This document shows positions 15,740-26,069 of a stretch of 64,000 nucleotides of DNA, piece after piece. The stretch is from CAWAHD01 sp963781785 (GTDB lineage Bacteria; Planctomycetota; Planctomycetia; Isosphaerales; Isosphaeraceae). The translations under genes were made by a program, and so were the position numbers. The stretch spans positions 3,782,001 to 3,846,000 of the forward strand of contig CAWAHD010000002.1 in the NCBI GenBank assembly GCA_963781785.1, read 5' to 3'. Under the pieces are notes generated by a model. The model made no database searches. It saw nothing but the letters and a program-made list of their open reading frames with translations, and was not told the origin of the DNA. The stretch's first letter is position 1; the number at the start of each line of letters is the position of its first letter.

Positions 15740-18700
15740 TCATGGTCTGCCTTGCGGTGTTTTTCCCGATTGCTTGATCAGGGCAATGGCGTCGGCGCGA
15801 AAGCGCTTCAGCTCCCGACTCCGCGGCCGGTTCTTGTCCATCCACCGCTCAGCCCGATCCAGCCAGTTCATGGCTTGCCCTTCTTGGCCTCGCTTCCAGC
15901 AGGCCATGGCCAGGAAGAACCAATCGTGGCTGTCGCCGCCGGCGCGGAGCTCGACCGATCGCTCGAGAGCAGCGTGGGCGGCGTCCCAGTCGCCGGCGCG
16001 GCAATAGGCGACTCCCAACGTGTTCCAGTACACCCCTTCTTGGGGCGCCTGCCGGATCACTGATCGGGCCAGGGAGACGGCACGAGGTGGATTACGCAAA
16101 CTGAGATCGGGGCAGGTCGCCAGTGCCCAGGCAAGGTTGTTCGATAGCGACAGGGTGTGGGCATCCCAGGGCCCGTCGTGGTCGGTGTCCGGAGGGCTCG
16201 GCCACGCCTGGGCCCCGGCCGACCAGAGCCGGACTGAGCCATCCCCGGCAAGTGTTGCGAGGACCTGGCCATCCGGGCTGACCGCGACTGCCTGGATCAT
16301 GCCGCCGGGGACCCTGAGTGTCGCCCGCGCCCGGCCGATGGCCAGGTCCCAGATGCGCACAGTCCCATCAACGCTTCCCGAGGCGAGTGCCTCAGCGTCG
16401 GGGAAGAAGGCGAGGGATCGGGGGGAGAACCTATGACCTTCGAGGCGAAGACGTTCGCGGCCTGTTTTTGCATCCCACACCTTCAGGGCACCGCCTCCGT
16501 GGCCTGTGGCCAGGTCCCGGCCATTGGGAGCGATGGCCATTGCCAGGAGACCGGGCGCGTATAAGGTCTGCTGTGGCCGCTGGCCAATCAGATCCCAGAT
16601 CTGGACCAGTGCCTTCTCGTCCCCCGTGGCCAGCCGCTTTCCGTCCGGAAAGAATGCGAGCGACACGACAGTTGCTTCGTGTCCGCGGAAGACAGCCTTC
16701 TCTTGATTGGTCGCGACGTCCCAGATCCGCACCGTTTTGTCCTGGCCCCCTGATGCCAGCCATTGTCCGTCGGGGGAGAACGCCACGCATTCGACGGGTT
16801 GCTCGTGTCCGCGGAGCACGGCCTGCTCCCGATCAGTCGCCAGCTTCCAGATCCGCACGGTCTTATCCCGGCACGCCGCCGCGAGCTGGATTCCGTCCGG
16901 AGAGCAAGCCAGGGCCAATATCGGCGTCTCGATCCTGGCGATCACGCTCCGGGGGCGGGCTTGGGACACGTCCCAGCGCGTGATGGTGCCGGCAACAGTA
17001 CCCGTCATCAGGGTAGCCGAGTCGGAGGCGAACACCAGCGATCGTCCTTGCCCAGGGGGTATGTCGAGCGCGACAGCCGGGGATCGTGGAGCCGTGTTCC
17101 AGAGCGCAGCGGACCCGTCCTCGCGGCCGAGCGCGAAGGTTTGACCATCAGGCGCCAGTGCAGCGGTCCGGACCCCCTCTGCAATGCCCTGCGAGAGCAC
17201 CCGTCCCTTCACCAGGTCCCAGAGCATCACGCAGTGGGCGTGCTGGAGAGCCCCCACCGTCCGACCATCGGCCGAGAAGGCGACCATGAACGCGCCTCCC
17301 GCGTTGCCGTCCAGCGCAATGCGCTCGTTCCCCGTGGCCACGTCCCAGAGGACAATCAACCAGCCGTTGCCACCCGCGGCTAGAGTTTGGCCATCAGGAG
17401 AAAGAGCCAAAGATTGGGACCCACCGTGCAGTCCAACAAAGCGCCGTAGGACTTTACCGGTCGCCAGATCCCAGAGCAACGGCTCGGCGGCGCTCCCGCC
17501 AGTGATCAAGGTTTTGCCGTCGGGGGCCAGCGCCATCGCTTCGTCGGAGCCTTTCGGTAGTGGAACTCGACCTTTGATTTCTCCGGTGATCGCGTTCCAG
17601 AGCGTCGCGGCTCGTTCACTCAGGGTCACCATCAGCTTGCCGTCAACCGCGAACTGCACGATTCGAACCGCCTCGGAAAGACCAGAGCGACGCCATCGTT
17701 CCTGACCCGTGGCTAAGTCCCAGAGCGCGAGCGAGTGATCTTCGCCTGAGGACGCTGAGGCTAGCACGTTCCCGTCGTGGGTGAATGTCAGTTCCGTGAC
17801 TGGTCCCTTGTGTCCCTGGAGGAGCTTGCGCGGGCCGGGTCTGTCGACGGCCGAGAGCACGATCATGCCGTCCTCAGCTCCGGACGCCAGCAGGGCGCCA
17901 TCAGGTGAGAAGGCCAGGCGGCGGATGGGCCGGTTGTGCTGGGCCTCGGGGGGCTGGCGGTCACCCCCGCAGAGTCGCCAGAGGTAGCCCCATTCGAAAC
18001 CACGCAGGTCGGCGGCGCCAGGGGCAGGCCGTTGCCGCTCGAGGATGTCCAGGGCATAAGCCACGTTGCCCTGTTCCCAGGTCTGGTGGGCCTGGTTCAG
18101 CTCGGCCGCGTAAAGGTGGCGGCGTATAACTTGTTCGTGTCGCACGGCCTCGGAGCGGAGTACCGACTCGGCCGCGAGCGCTGCCTTGGTCCGCCCCTGC
18201 TCTCGCCACACCAGCGCCGTGCCCACCGATGAACCGACAAGCGCCAGCGTCGAGACGATCAAGGCTGAGGCGACCACGGAGGGATGTCGCCGAGCCCATT
18301 TGACCACGCGCTCCCAGGCCGTCGGGCGCCGGGCACGGATCGGTCGATCTGCCAGAAACCGTCTCAAGTCGTCAGCCAGGTCTCGCGCTGTTGCGTATCG
18401 GTTGGCCGGTTCCTTGGCCATTGCCTTGAGCAGGATTGTCTCCAGCTCGCGGGGAATCCCGGGTTCGATTCGCCTGGGAGCGATCGGTTCCTCCTGCGCG
18501 ATCCGCCGTAAGAGCTCCTGCCGGTCGGTCCCGGCCACCGCCGGCCGCAACGTCAACAATTCATAGAGCGTCACCCCCAGGGCGTAAATGTCGGTGCGGT
18601 GGTCGACCAACCCCCGATGGGCCAGCGCCTGCTCCGGGCTCATGTAGCGGAGCGTGCCGAGAATGTCTCCTGTCATGGTCAGTCCTGCCTCGTCCTGCAA

Positions 18701-19558
18701 CCGCGCCAGGCCGAAGTCAGTGATCCAGAGGTTGCCGCGGATGTCCAGGAGTAAGTTGGCGGGTTTGATGTCGCGGTGCACGATCCCCAGGCGATGGGCG
18801 TGATCGAGCGCCTCGGCGGCCTGGATGCCCAGCTCGGCGACCAGCCGGAACCGGGCGCGGTCGCTGGTTGTTCCCAGGACGCTCGGTGCAGAACGTGGCC
18901 AGGAGGGTTCGCGACTCGACGACTCGGCACGCTTCTGCTCACTGATGATCTGAGCGAGGGTCCGGCCGCTGATGAACTGCATGGCGTAGTAGTACACGCC
19001 ACGCTCGCACCCGACCGAGAAGACCGGCACGATGTTGGTATGGTGGAGTTGGGCGGCTGCGTGCGCCTCGGTCTGAAATCGCCGGAGCTGCGCAGGGTCG
19101 AGCGCCGCGGTGAACGGCAGCACCTTGAGCGCAACGCGACGCCCCAGGGAAACCTGCTCAGCCTCGTAAACGATCCCCATCCCCCCCCGCCCCAGCTCGC
19201 GAACCAAGCGGTAGTCGCCTAGCTCAGCCAGCGCCAGATCGATGGCACTCGCCGAGTCGCCGCGCCGCAGCTCGACAACCGCCGAATGGCTCAGGTTGGC
19301 CATCATCTGCAAGGCGGGCCAGAGCTGTCCCAGCCGATCCGCCTGTTCCGGGTAGCGCGCCGCGTAATCGGACAGAACCACTGGGTCACCCGCCTGAAGC
19401 TTGACGGTCAGCTCCTCGATCAGCCGGTTCAAGATCGGATCATTGGCGAGGCCGGTTGCATCCAGTTCGGCGACCGAGGCCGAATCATCACCGGGGCAAG
19501 CCACGCTCCCATGGACCGCCGGCAACTCGGCCTTCATTTCGGACGGGTTGGAGTTCAC
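15740..19558 (-). CDS. Ser/Thr protein kinase with WD40 repeats and TPR-like tail
   Basis: A 1272-residue protein. The Hanks kinase domain has a Gly-rich loop GRGGMGIVYEA (123-133), catalytic K145, HRDIKPANLL (261-270), DFG (281-283) and SPEQAL (308-312). One membrane span is at about 427-451 (SVVASALIVSTLALVGSSVG). From about 540 to 1150 there is a long series of WD40 repeats (for example VECVAFSPDGQWLASGGQD and KTVRIWDVAT), enough for one or two propellers. The end has TPR-like helices (NTLGVAYCRAGDWDAAHAAL). The kinase is cytoplasmic and the propeller extracytoplasmic if the single span is real. ATG 19558 overlaps the sigma factor stop (ATGA), as in the sigma/kinase couple at the left edge. 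A sensor or scaffold role is inferred. Confidence 0.95.
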   Translation of the reverse strand: MNSNPSEMKAELPAVHGSVACPGDDSASVAELDATGLANDPILNRLIEELTVKLQAGDPVVLSDYAARYPEQADRLGQLWPALQMMANLSHSAVVELRRGDSASAIDLALAELGDYRLVRELGRGGMGIVYEAEQVSLGRRVALKVLPFTAALDPAQLRRFQTEAHAAAQLHHTNIVPVFSVGCERGVYYYAMQFISGRTLAQIISEQKRAESSSREPSWPRSAPSVLGTTSDRARFRLVAELGIQAAEALDHAHRLGIVHRDIKPANLLLDIRGNLWITDFGLARLQDEAGLTMTGDILGTLRYMSPEQALAHRGLVDHRTDIYALGVTLYELLTLRPAVAGTDRQELLRRIAQEEPIAPRRIEPGIPRELETILLKAMAKEPANRYATARDLADDLRRFLADRPIRARRPTAWERVVKWARRHPSVVASALIVSTLALVGSSVGTALVWREQGRTKAALAAESVLRSEAVRHEQVIRRHLYAAELNQAHQTWEQGNVAYALDILERQRPAPGAADLRGFEWGYLWRLCGGDRQPPEAQHNRPIRRLAFSPDGALLASGAEDGMIVLSAVDRPGPRKLLQGHKGPVTELTFTHDGNVLASASSGEDHSLALWDLATGQERWRRSGLSEAVRIVQFAVDGKLMVTLSERAATLWNAITGEIKGRVPLPKGSDEAMALAPDGKTLITGGSAAEPLLWDLATGKVLRRFVGLHGGSQSLALSPDGQTLAAGGNGWLIVLWDVATGNERIALDGNAGGAFMVAFSADGRTVGALQHAHCVMLWDLVKGRVLSQGIAEGVRTAALAPDGQTFALGREDGSAALWNTAPRSPAVALDIPPGQGRSLVFASDSATLMTGTVAGTITRWDVSQARPRSVIARIETPILALACSPDGIQLAAACRDKTVRIWKLATDREQAVLRGHEQPVECVAFSPDGQWLASGGQDKTVRIWDVATNQEKAVFRGHEATVVSLAFFPDGKRLATGDEKALVQIWDLIGQRPQQTLYAPGLLAMAIAPNGRDLATGHGGGALKVWDAKTGRERLRLEGHRFSPRSLAFFPDAEALASGSVDGTVRIWDLAIGRARATLRVPGGMIQAVAVSPDGQVLATLAGDGSVRLWSAGAQAWPSPPDTDHDGPWDAHTLSLSNNLAWALATCPDLSLRNPPRAVSLARSVIRQAPQEGVYWNTLGVAYCRAGDWDAAHAALERSVELRAGGDSHDWFFLAMACWKRGQEGQAMNWLDRAERWMDKNRPRSRELKRFRADAIALIKQSGKTPQGRP

Positions 19559-20229
19559 GTTGGTTCCTCCTCTCGGCCAAGCTCGAGCAGTCGACGCAGG
19601 CGCTCCAGTGCGCGGGTATGTCGTGTCATGACAGCTCCGGTGGAGATACCCAGGACCGCCGCAATCTCGGCCGTCGAAAGCTGCTCGAGATGCCGGAGGA
19701 CGAGGGCTTCGCGGTCGCGGGCCGGTAGGAGTGCCAGCGCGGCCTGAAGCCGCTGGCGTTCCTCGGCACGAATCACTCGTCCGCTGGCGCTGGTATCGTT
19801 GGACACCAGGCGATCCGCAAGTTGCGCTGCCGATTTGTCCGTGAGCGTTGGCTCATCAGTTCGTTCTCGAACCACGCTGCGCCGCTGGGCGCCGATGTGC
19901 CGCTGATGACACTTCTGCAGGTGTTGCCAGGCGATGTGCCGCAGCCAGGGATAGAACGGCAGTGGGCGGTGGCTGAGATAATCCGGCAGCCGCCCTGCCG
20001 CTTCGGTGAGGGCCTCCTGAACAATGTCGGACGCGTCGACCCGTGCGGCCACGCGGCGATCGAGCCGGACAGCGACCATGCGCCACAACCGCGCCCGGTG
20101 CTGGGCGAGAAGTTCGTTCCGGGCCCGGTCGTCACCGCGACCTGCACGGAGCAAGAGCGCTTCGACCTGAGCCTCGGAAGTGGTCCCTGCATCGACCCCG
20201 GATTCGCTCTGGGCTTGCTCCGGTTCCAT
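19555..20229 (-). CDS. ECF RNA polymerase sigma factor, planctomycete type
   Basis: 224 residues. Region 2 includes LLAQHRARLWRMVAVRLDRR, VDASDIVQEALTEAAGRLPD and FYPWLRHIAWQHLQKCHQRH; region 4 includes LLPARDREALVLRHLEQLST and AEIAAVLGISTGAVMTRHTR. ATG 20229 is used; an adjacent GTG at 20232 would add one residue. Its stop overlaps the start of the WD40 kinase, repeating the sigma-then-kinase arrangement at 1-3.3 kb, although the two sigma factors are only distantly similar. No anti-sigma gene is next to it, so kinase-mediated control is the simplest inference. Confidence 0.93.
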   Translation of the reverse strand: MEPEQAQSESGVDAGTTSEAQVEALLLRAGRGDDRARNELLAQHRARLWRMVAVRLDRRVAARVDASDIVQEALTEAAGRLPDYLSHRPLPFYPWLRHIAWQHLQKCHQRHIGAQRRSVVRERTDEPTLTDKSAAQLADRLVSNDTSASGRVIRAEERQRLQAALALLPARDREALVLRHLEQLSTAEIAAVLGISTGAVMTRHTRALERLRRLLELGREEEPT

Positions 20230-20327
20230 CACTTCACCCAGGACACCGCCGTCTCGCGACTCGCTTACGACAACGTCCGATGATACCTTCTTTCGACCGA
20301 TTCGACGACCATGCGCAGTGTCCCTGT

Positions 20328-23300
20328 CTACTTCCCAGCTTGATGGTGGGGCGACCCGACGGGCATTGCCTTCCGCGCGATGGACCGACGAAGCTCGAGT
20401 GGTCCGCCGATTCGATCGGTCCTAACAGCAGCAACAACGATTTTCGGCCCGTTTGCGGGCGTCGCTGAAAGCTCGCCGGTTCGTGCCAATTCCACTGCAT
20501 CGATGGTCACGCCTTTTTTGGTCAGGATGGCGACCGCGTTGCTCCCTGCCTGTCCATTGTCATCACCGTCGATCAGCCGGCCGTAAGTGTCTCGCAAGCC
20601 CGAAGCGCCGGTGCCTGAGACGACGAGCTGTACCGGTTTTGCGAGCGTGAACGGCGTCTTCGGAGTGAGGGTCACCGTGTCTACCGCGCTCGTATACATC
20701 GCCGACTTGAGCTTGATGATACCGGCATTCTTGGCGGTGTATGAGCCCTTCTTGCCGGGAGTGGCCAGGCGGTAAATCGAGGTCTCTCCGGCGAGAGCGT
20801 CGCTCAAGGGTCCGCTGAAGATCACCGAGAGCTTCTTGACCTGATGTTTCTTGTTCATCACCTCCTGAACACCGGTCATAGTCACGAGCGGCGGTGGAGG
20901 CGGCGGGGGTGGAGGCGGGGCATTGTGCACGGTAACTCCGTCGACCACGACCTTGCCGAGTTGGCCGGCCGAGTAAGTGCCGGTGACGGAGGTTCCCACG
21001 CTGAGGCTATTCAGGAACCCCGTCACCTTGACCTGCCCTGCGAGGATCTGTTCGATGACCAGGTTGTTGATATTGCCCGCGGTGATCGTCCCGGTAGAAC
21101 TCAGCGAGCCTCCGATCGTCATGGTGTTGATGGTGGCAGTGTCGTCGACCTGGCCGCTCAAGTTGCCAGCGATCGTGAGATTGGCACTCGCACCGTTGGC
21201 ATTGATCATGACGGAGGGGGCACTGATCATGCCGTCGAGTGCGATCTCAGAGCCGACACCGCTCAGGTTGCCGTAATCGCCGGTAATGATGATCGAAACC
21301 GCGGCCTGGATCGTGTTGCCGGCGTCCTGGGTGAAGTTGTCGCCCGCTTGCAGGAACACCGAGCCGGTCGTCGAATCGATCGACGCACCGGTGGCTATCA
21401 TATCGCCCCGGCTGGCGTCGTGAGTCGACGTCAGGGTAATGTTCCCTACCGCGCTAATACTCTGAGCGATCGTGATCGGGCTCATCGCGGTGACGTTGAC
21501 CGTACCACCCGATTGCACGCCGGACGAACTCGCACTCGCGAGCACGCCGCCGATAGTCAGGGTTCCATTGTTGACCAGCCAGATGCTGGCCGTGGTGGAT
21601 TGGGCCTGGACGTTGCCGACCGCGGCCGTGATTGGGCTGTTGGCTGCGCCGATATTGTCGCTGGCGAATAGGTACACTTCGCCGGCTTGAATGTTCTCGA
21701 TTGCCTGGCTGGTGGGGATCCCGTTGAGGATACTCCCGTCCGGGGCCTCGATGAATGCGGTGCCGCCGTTGGACACCAAGACCGTGTCGATGTTCAAATC
21801 ACCGACAGGCTGGGTGATGTACACATTCTCGCCGCTCGATGACGTGAGTGTGCCGGTCTCGGCGACGTCGATCTCCAGGCTATCGCTCGCGGTGCCGATT
21901 GAACCGAGTGGACCGGCCGTGAGCATGATATCCTGGGCGATGACGTCATCCACCGGGTCGGTCATCGTGGTCGTGTGATCGTCCAGAATTGACCCCAGCT
22001 TCGAGGTCAGGAACGCACTTCCCTTGAGCGAATCGACTTCGTTGACGAGCAGGTCACCGGAGACTTTGTCGAGGTTGATGTTCAGGTACGCCTGGGCCAC
22101 AACCGACCCGGAAAGCTCGAGAGCCACAGGTGCCGCACTGGTCCCGATCGAGTTCGCGTGGTCGCCGTTCAAGCCGGCGATGAGCGAGGCGTTCACGGCA
22201 TCCACATTCACATCGTTTGACGTATTCCCATTCAGGATTGAGCCGTCGGCAGTCAGGTCGACGTCGCCGGTTGCGGAGAATGCTGTGACGAGGTTCAAAT
22301 CGCCGTTCACTTCCGAGATAGACACGCTGAGCTCGGCGTTCGCTTCCTCCAGCAGTGCAGCGGGGGCCAGGTCGATCACGATCGGGAGCACGCTCATACC
22401 GATCCCACCGGTATTGCCTCCTTCCATGTAGAGGTCGCCACCGATGATGTTGACGCCCCCGGGCGGCTGGGCGTTCACGATGCCGGCGAGGCCAAGGATG
22501 CGAACCACGCCGTCCGGGTGGCCGTTCGATACGCCGCCGTTGGCGGTTACCAGGTCGAGTGTGATCGGCAAGAGTGCACCGCCGTTTGACACATCTTGCC
22601 CGGAGTCGAGGTCCATGTTCTGGCCGGCGGTTGCGTCCACGACGCCAGTATTTTCCAGGCTGATGCCTTTCTGAAGGTTGATGATCAACTCGACGGGATC
22701 AAACGAGGGATCGGTCGGGGACACGGCGACCAGGGTGTTGTTCGGGCCGGCGTTGTAGAATGCGACGTCCGCAGGCTGCGCTGCGGCGAGGTCAAGGGCT
22801 TCTTGCTCCGGCAGCGCGCTCGAGAGTGGCAACGCGATCGTATCTTGGCCCGATACCGTGCCGATGCTGCCCGACACGACGATTGCGACGTTCTTGCCCT
22901 CGAGGTTGGGATCGGGAATCGTCTGGACGGTCGACGGGAATAACACTGGCTCGAGGATGCCGAGGCTCATCGAGTTTTGTAACTGGCTCTGGCTCCACGC
23001 CGCCCGTTGTGATTCGACGTCGACTTCGGACAGGTAGTTGCCGCTGCCCTTGACGTTGGTGAGCTGGATCGGGACCGGCGGTGAGGCGGTCGCATTCGCG
23101 TAGCTGGAGGCAAGGCCGATGAAGGCAGAGCTGCCCGTGTTATTGGGGTCCACGATCACGTAGTAAGTATCGCCGTCGATCGGGCCGCTCACAGACCCGC
23201 CGTTGGCGTGGTAGATGACGGCCTGGCCCGTGGTGAAAACGTTCTGAGGCAGATCGATCGACAAGCCTTTCGGGTCCACTTGCGAGGCGCCGAACGTCTG

Positions 23301-26069
23301 GAAGATCGTGGAGAGCACGTTGTCGGTGCCGGTGACAGGGGAAAGCGGAATCGAGACCGGGTTCGTTGCGGTCGCATTGGCATAGCTCGTTGCGAGGTTG
23401 ATCTGGGTCGGGTCGTCCGGGTTCACGATCACATAGTAGGTGTTGCCGTCGGTGAGGCCGCTCACTGACCCGCCGTTGGCGTGGTAGACTACGCCCTGCC
23501 CGCTGGTGTAGACATTACCAGGCAGGCTGATCACGAGGCCTGTGTTGTCGATGTTCGCCGGTCCGAAGACTTCATTGGGGCTGGCAAAGATATCGGAGAC
23601 TGAATTGCCGGTGCCCTTGATATTGGTGAGCTGAATCGCAGTCGAGTCGATCGCATCCTCATAGCTCGCGGCAAGGCTGATCTCGTTCGAATCGTCAGGG
23701 TCGACGATCGCGTAGTACGTGCTGCCGCTCGTGAGTCCGCCGACCGATGAACCACTGCTGGCCTGATAGGTCACGGCCTGGCCGGTGACGTAGCCATTGC
23801 CGGGTAGGTCAATCAAGTTGCCGGTGGGATCGATGTCAGCGGGGCCAAAGGTGAGGGTCACGCTACCGCTCAGCGGTGTCTGATTGGCGAGGTACATGTA
23901 GCTGGGATTGTACGTGTTGCCCAGCTTGCCGAAGATCGCATTGTCTGTGCGGTATTCCTGAGTATCCGCGTTCGCCAGCGTGGTCAGTGCGTTGCTCACG
24001 AACGTCGAGAGTGCGCTGCCGGAAAGCCCCTGCGCGGTGCCTTGGTTTGTGTAATACGTGGTCCAGGCGGCCAGTTGCCCGGGCGGCAGCATCACCTGGA
24101 AGGTGGGGTCGAACACGCTCGGGTTAGGCTGCTCATTGCGGAACATCCAGTAGGTTTGATACTCCTGGTCAATCTGGTTCTCATATGCATTGATCGTGTC
24201 GTTGATGCTGATCTGGGCCGTGGACTGTGTGGCCAGCATGCTATTCCACTGCGTTTCGAGCTCGGACAGGTTCTGGGTGTCGGGCACCGAGATGTTGTTG
24301 GCATCGACCAGGTTGCCATCGGGAACTTCGACGCGGATGTTTCCGGTGACTGAGTCGATCTTGTCGACGCGCAAGTCTCCGGTGGACTGACGGACGAAGA
24401 CATCGCTCTCGGACGTCACATCGAGATTGTCGACGCTTGCGGTGCCGACGTCGACGACGATGGGCAGCGCATTGCCGGCAGGAACGTCAGCCGTGCCGCT
24501 GGTGCCCAGGCTACCGACGGAGCCGAACGAGGCGGTCAGGTTGACCGCACCGCCCTCGATGAGGTTGTTTGCACTGGCCGCCAGGATGCTTTCGTCGGCC
24601 GCCAGTGTGACGTTCCCCGTCTTCTGAGAGGTGGTGACCTGGCCGATAGTGATCGAGCCCGATTGGTCATCAATGCTGATGTCGCCGTCGGTGGAGGTTG
24701 CGCTCAGTGTGCCCAGGACCGGGTTCGATGCGGTGCCGCTGTTTGTCAGGTTGATCATCACGGGGGTCGTCCCGCCAATGCCGGTCGCGGTGGTCAGAGT
24801 GATGTCTTGGCCGCCGACGATTGCCCCTGAGTTCTTTTCTTGGATGCTGCCATCCGGGGCGCTCAAGGTCGTCTGGCCCCCGGCGTTTTGGATCGGGCCA
24901 TCGATCAGGAGATTGCCCTCGGAGCTCACTGTGACTTCCTGCTGGGGACTGCCTGCGTCATAGCCGATAAAGTCGATGTTGATCGGCCGGTCGGCACGAA
25001 TGCTGTTGGTATTGATGTTCTTCTTGGGAGTGGTGGTGACGGTCGTCTGATAATATGTTGTCGTGCCGTACCAGGTTGAGCTCTGCGACGAGGTCACGGT
25101 GGTCGTGGGAGTACCTATGTCGATCTGGTCATAGGAATACTCATAATCAAAAGAGTCAACGCCGGTTCCCGGGGCGACGCTCGCCAGGCTCGAATCGTCC
25201 GTTGCGTTATCGATCCATTCACCAACTTCCAGTGGCGCAGAGTTGCCGGAACTTGTGGTCGAGCTGACGAGGTTGCTCGCGCTCAGAGTGACGACCGAGG
25301 CCCACGTGCTCGCCTGGTAGTTATCGGTGACGGTCACCGAAAGTTCCTGCCCATCCTCCCACACGAAACGTGCAGTGGCCGGCTGATAGCTCGCTGTGCG
25401 AGCACCGGCATTGGGACCGTTGTACGGGGCCATCGGCGACACGACCAACGCCACACTGCCGTTGGGGTTGGTGTAATAGCTGTTGAAGTAAACCTGCCCG
25501 TTCTGGCGATAGTACTCGGTGACCAGTGGAAGCAACTCCGGGTGCAGCGGGTTGGTGGCGACAATGCCCTCTTTGCCTGTGTCGGTGATCTTTAAGAGAC
25601 CGGCGGTGCCTCCACCCGTGGAGAGGCCAGAAGTGACCAGGGGATAACTGGTGTCGTTGACGACATTGATCGCTCCGTAGCCGTCCAGAACATTGATGTT
25701 TCCGCTGCCGGTGCTGAGCATGTCGCCATAGAGTTCCACCAACCCGCCCTGGACGTTGGTCTGCCCCAAGACGAGCTGGCCCGACGGGGCTTCGTAGTAG
25801 ACATCGATGTTGTCACCCATGGCCTCCGGGAGCAAGAATTCCCGATAGTCATTGGTGAACAATCCGTCGAATGAGACGAAGGATCGGGCGTCGGACAGGT
25901 CTCCCTCCTCGTAATCCTGGTACGCGTACGCCGCAGCGCTGATGGCATCGGTCATGCTCTCGTTGAAAGTGCTCCCCGGGATGTCTGGGTTGTAAAGCTC
26001 TTGCTCCGTGCTGTCGATCGTCACCTGCTGGTCCGGGTCACCGCTCTGGATGGTGCCGTCGACGTTCAA
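20328..26069 (-). CDS. Giant surface protein, C-terminal segment (about 1910 aa)
   Basis: The last piece of the 17.5-kb giant gene. Its true reading begins at about 26088, where the upstream segment's frame breaks at a TTTT run (VFSSSAQYLNVDGTI is the restored junction). It is a beta-strand-rich, Ser/Thr/Gly/Asn/Val-dominated extracellular protein resembling filamentous haemagglutinin-type or autotransporter passenger repeats. It contains three tandem repeats of about 91 residues (23022-23849), a run of ten prolines (about 20900), and then a compact C-terminal module with SVIFSGPLSDALAGETSIYR, LKSAMYTSAVDTVTLTPK and LRDTYGRLIDGDDNGQAGSN. I associate that module with the ends of planctomycete giant proteins. 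A cell-surface or secreted location is inferred. Confidence 0.85.
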   Translation of the reverse strand: MNVDGTIQSGDPDQQVTIDSTEQELYNPDIPGSTFNESMTDAISAAAYAYQDYEEGDLSDARSFVSFDGLFTNDYREFLLPEAMGDNIDVYYEAPSGQLVLGQTNVQGGLVELYGDMLSTGSGNINVLDGYGAINVVNDTSYPLVTSGLSTGGGTAGLLKITDTGKEGIVATNPLHPELLPLVTEYYRQNGQVYFNSYYTNPNGSVALVVSPMAPYNGPNAGARTASYQPATARFVWEDGQELSVTVTDNYQASTWASVVTLSASNLVSSTTSSGNSAPLEVGEWIDNATDDSSLASVAPGTGVDSFDYEYSYDQIDIGTPTTTVTSSQSSTWYGTTTYYQTTVTTTPKKNINTNSIRADRPINIDFIGYDAGSPQQEVTVSSEGNLLIDGPIQNAGGQTTLSAPDGSIQEKNSGAIVGGQDITLTTATGIGGTTPVMINLTNSGTASNPVLGTLSATSTDGDISIDDQSGSITIGQVTTSQKTGNVTLAADESILAASANNLIEGGAVNLTASFGSVGSLGTSGTADVPAGNALPIVVDVGTASVDNLDVTSESDVFVRQSTGDLRVDKIDSVTGNIRVEVPDGNLVDANNISVPDTQNLSELETQWNSMLATQSTAQISINDTINAYENQIDQEYQTYWMFRNEQPNPSVFDPTFQVMLPPGQLAAWTTYYTNQGTAQGLSGSALSTFVSNALTTLANADTQEYRTDNAIFGKLGNTYNPSYMYLANQTPLSGSVTLTFGPADIDPTGNLIDLPGNGYVTGQAVTYQASSGSSVGGLTSGSTYYAIVDPDDSNEISLAASYEDAIDSTAIQLTNIKGTGNSVSDIFASPNEVFGPANIDNTGLVISLPGNVYTSGQGVVYHANGGSVSGLTDGNTYYVIVNPDDPTQINLATSYANATATNPVSIPLSPVTGTDNVLSTIFQTFGASQVDPKGLSIDLPQNVFTTGQAVIYHANGGSVSGPIDGDTYYVIVDPNNTGSSAFIGLASSYANATASPPVPIQLTNVKGSGNYLSEVDVESQRAAWSQSQLQNSMSLGILEPVLFPSTVQTIPDPNLEGKNVAIVVSGSIGTVSGQDTIALPLSSALPEQEALDLAAAQPADVAFYNAGPNNTLVAVSPTDPSFDPVELIINLQKGISLENTGVVDATAGQNMDLDSGQDVSNGGALLPITLDLVTANGGVSNGHPDGVVRILGLAGIVNAQPPGGVNIIGGDLYMEGGNTGGIGMSVLPIVIDLAPAALLEEANAELSVSISEVNGDLNLVTAFSATGDVDLTADGSILNGNTSNDVNVDAVNASLIAGLNGDHANSIGTSAAPVALELSGSVVAQAYLNINLDKVSGDLLVNEVDSLKGSAFLTSKLGSILDDHTTTMTDPVDDVIAQDIMLTAGPLGSIGTASDSLEIDVAETGTLTSSSGENVYITQPVGDLNIDTVLVSNGGTAFIEAPDGSILNGIPTSQAIENIQAGEVYLFASDNIGAANSPITAAVGNVQAQSTTASIWLVNNGTLTIGGVLASASSSGVQSGGTVNVTAMSPITIAQSISAVGNITLTSTHDASRGDMIATGASIDSTTGSVFLQAGDNFTQDAGNTIQAAVSIIITGDYGNLSGVGSEIALDGMISAPSVMINANGASANLTIAGNLSGQVDDTATINTMTIGGSLSSTGTITAGNINNLVIEQILAGQVKVTGFLNSLSVGTSVTGTYSAGQLGKVVVDGVTVHNAPPPPPPPPPPLVTMTGVQEVMNKKHQVKKLSVIFSGPLSDALAGETSIYRLATPGKKGSYTAKNAGIIKLKSAMYTSAVDTVTLTPKTPFTLAKPVQLVVSGTGASGLRDTYGRLIDGDDNGQAGSNAVAILTKKGVTIDAVELARTGELSATPANGPKIVVAAVRTDRIGGPLELRRSIARKAMPVGSPHHQAGK
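23022..23849 (-). repeat. Three tandem ~91-94-aa repeats inside the giant protein
   Basis: The units begin at 23849 (FGPADIDPTGNLIDLPGNGY), 23567 (FGPANIDNTGLVISLPGNVY) and 23294 (FGASQVDPKGLSIDLPQNVF), so two periods are 282 and 273 bp. Each has the same order: a GQAV or GQGV strand, YYxIVxPDD or similar, SLA(A/S/T)SY(E/A)(D/N)A, and a loop ending GTGN or GSGN. They look like one duplicated beta-rich domain. A related but divergent unit occurs near 28400-28680 (YYVVPDPSNPNLISLASSS). Confidence 0.8.
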
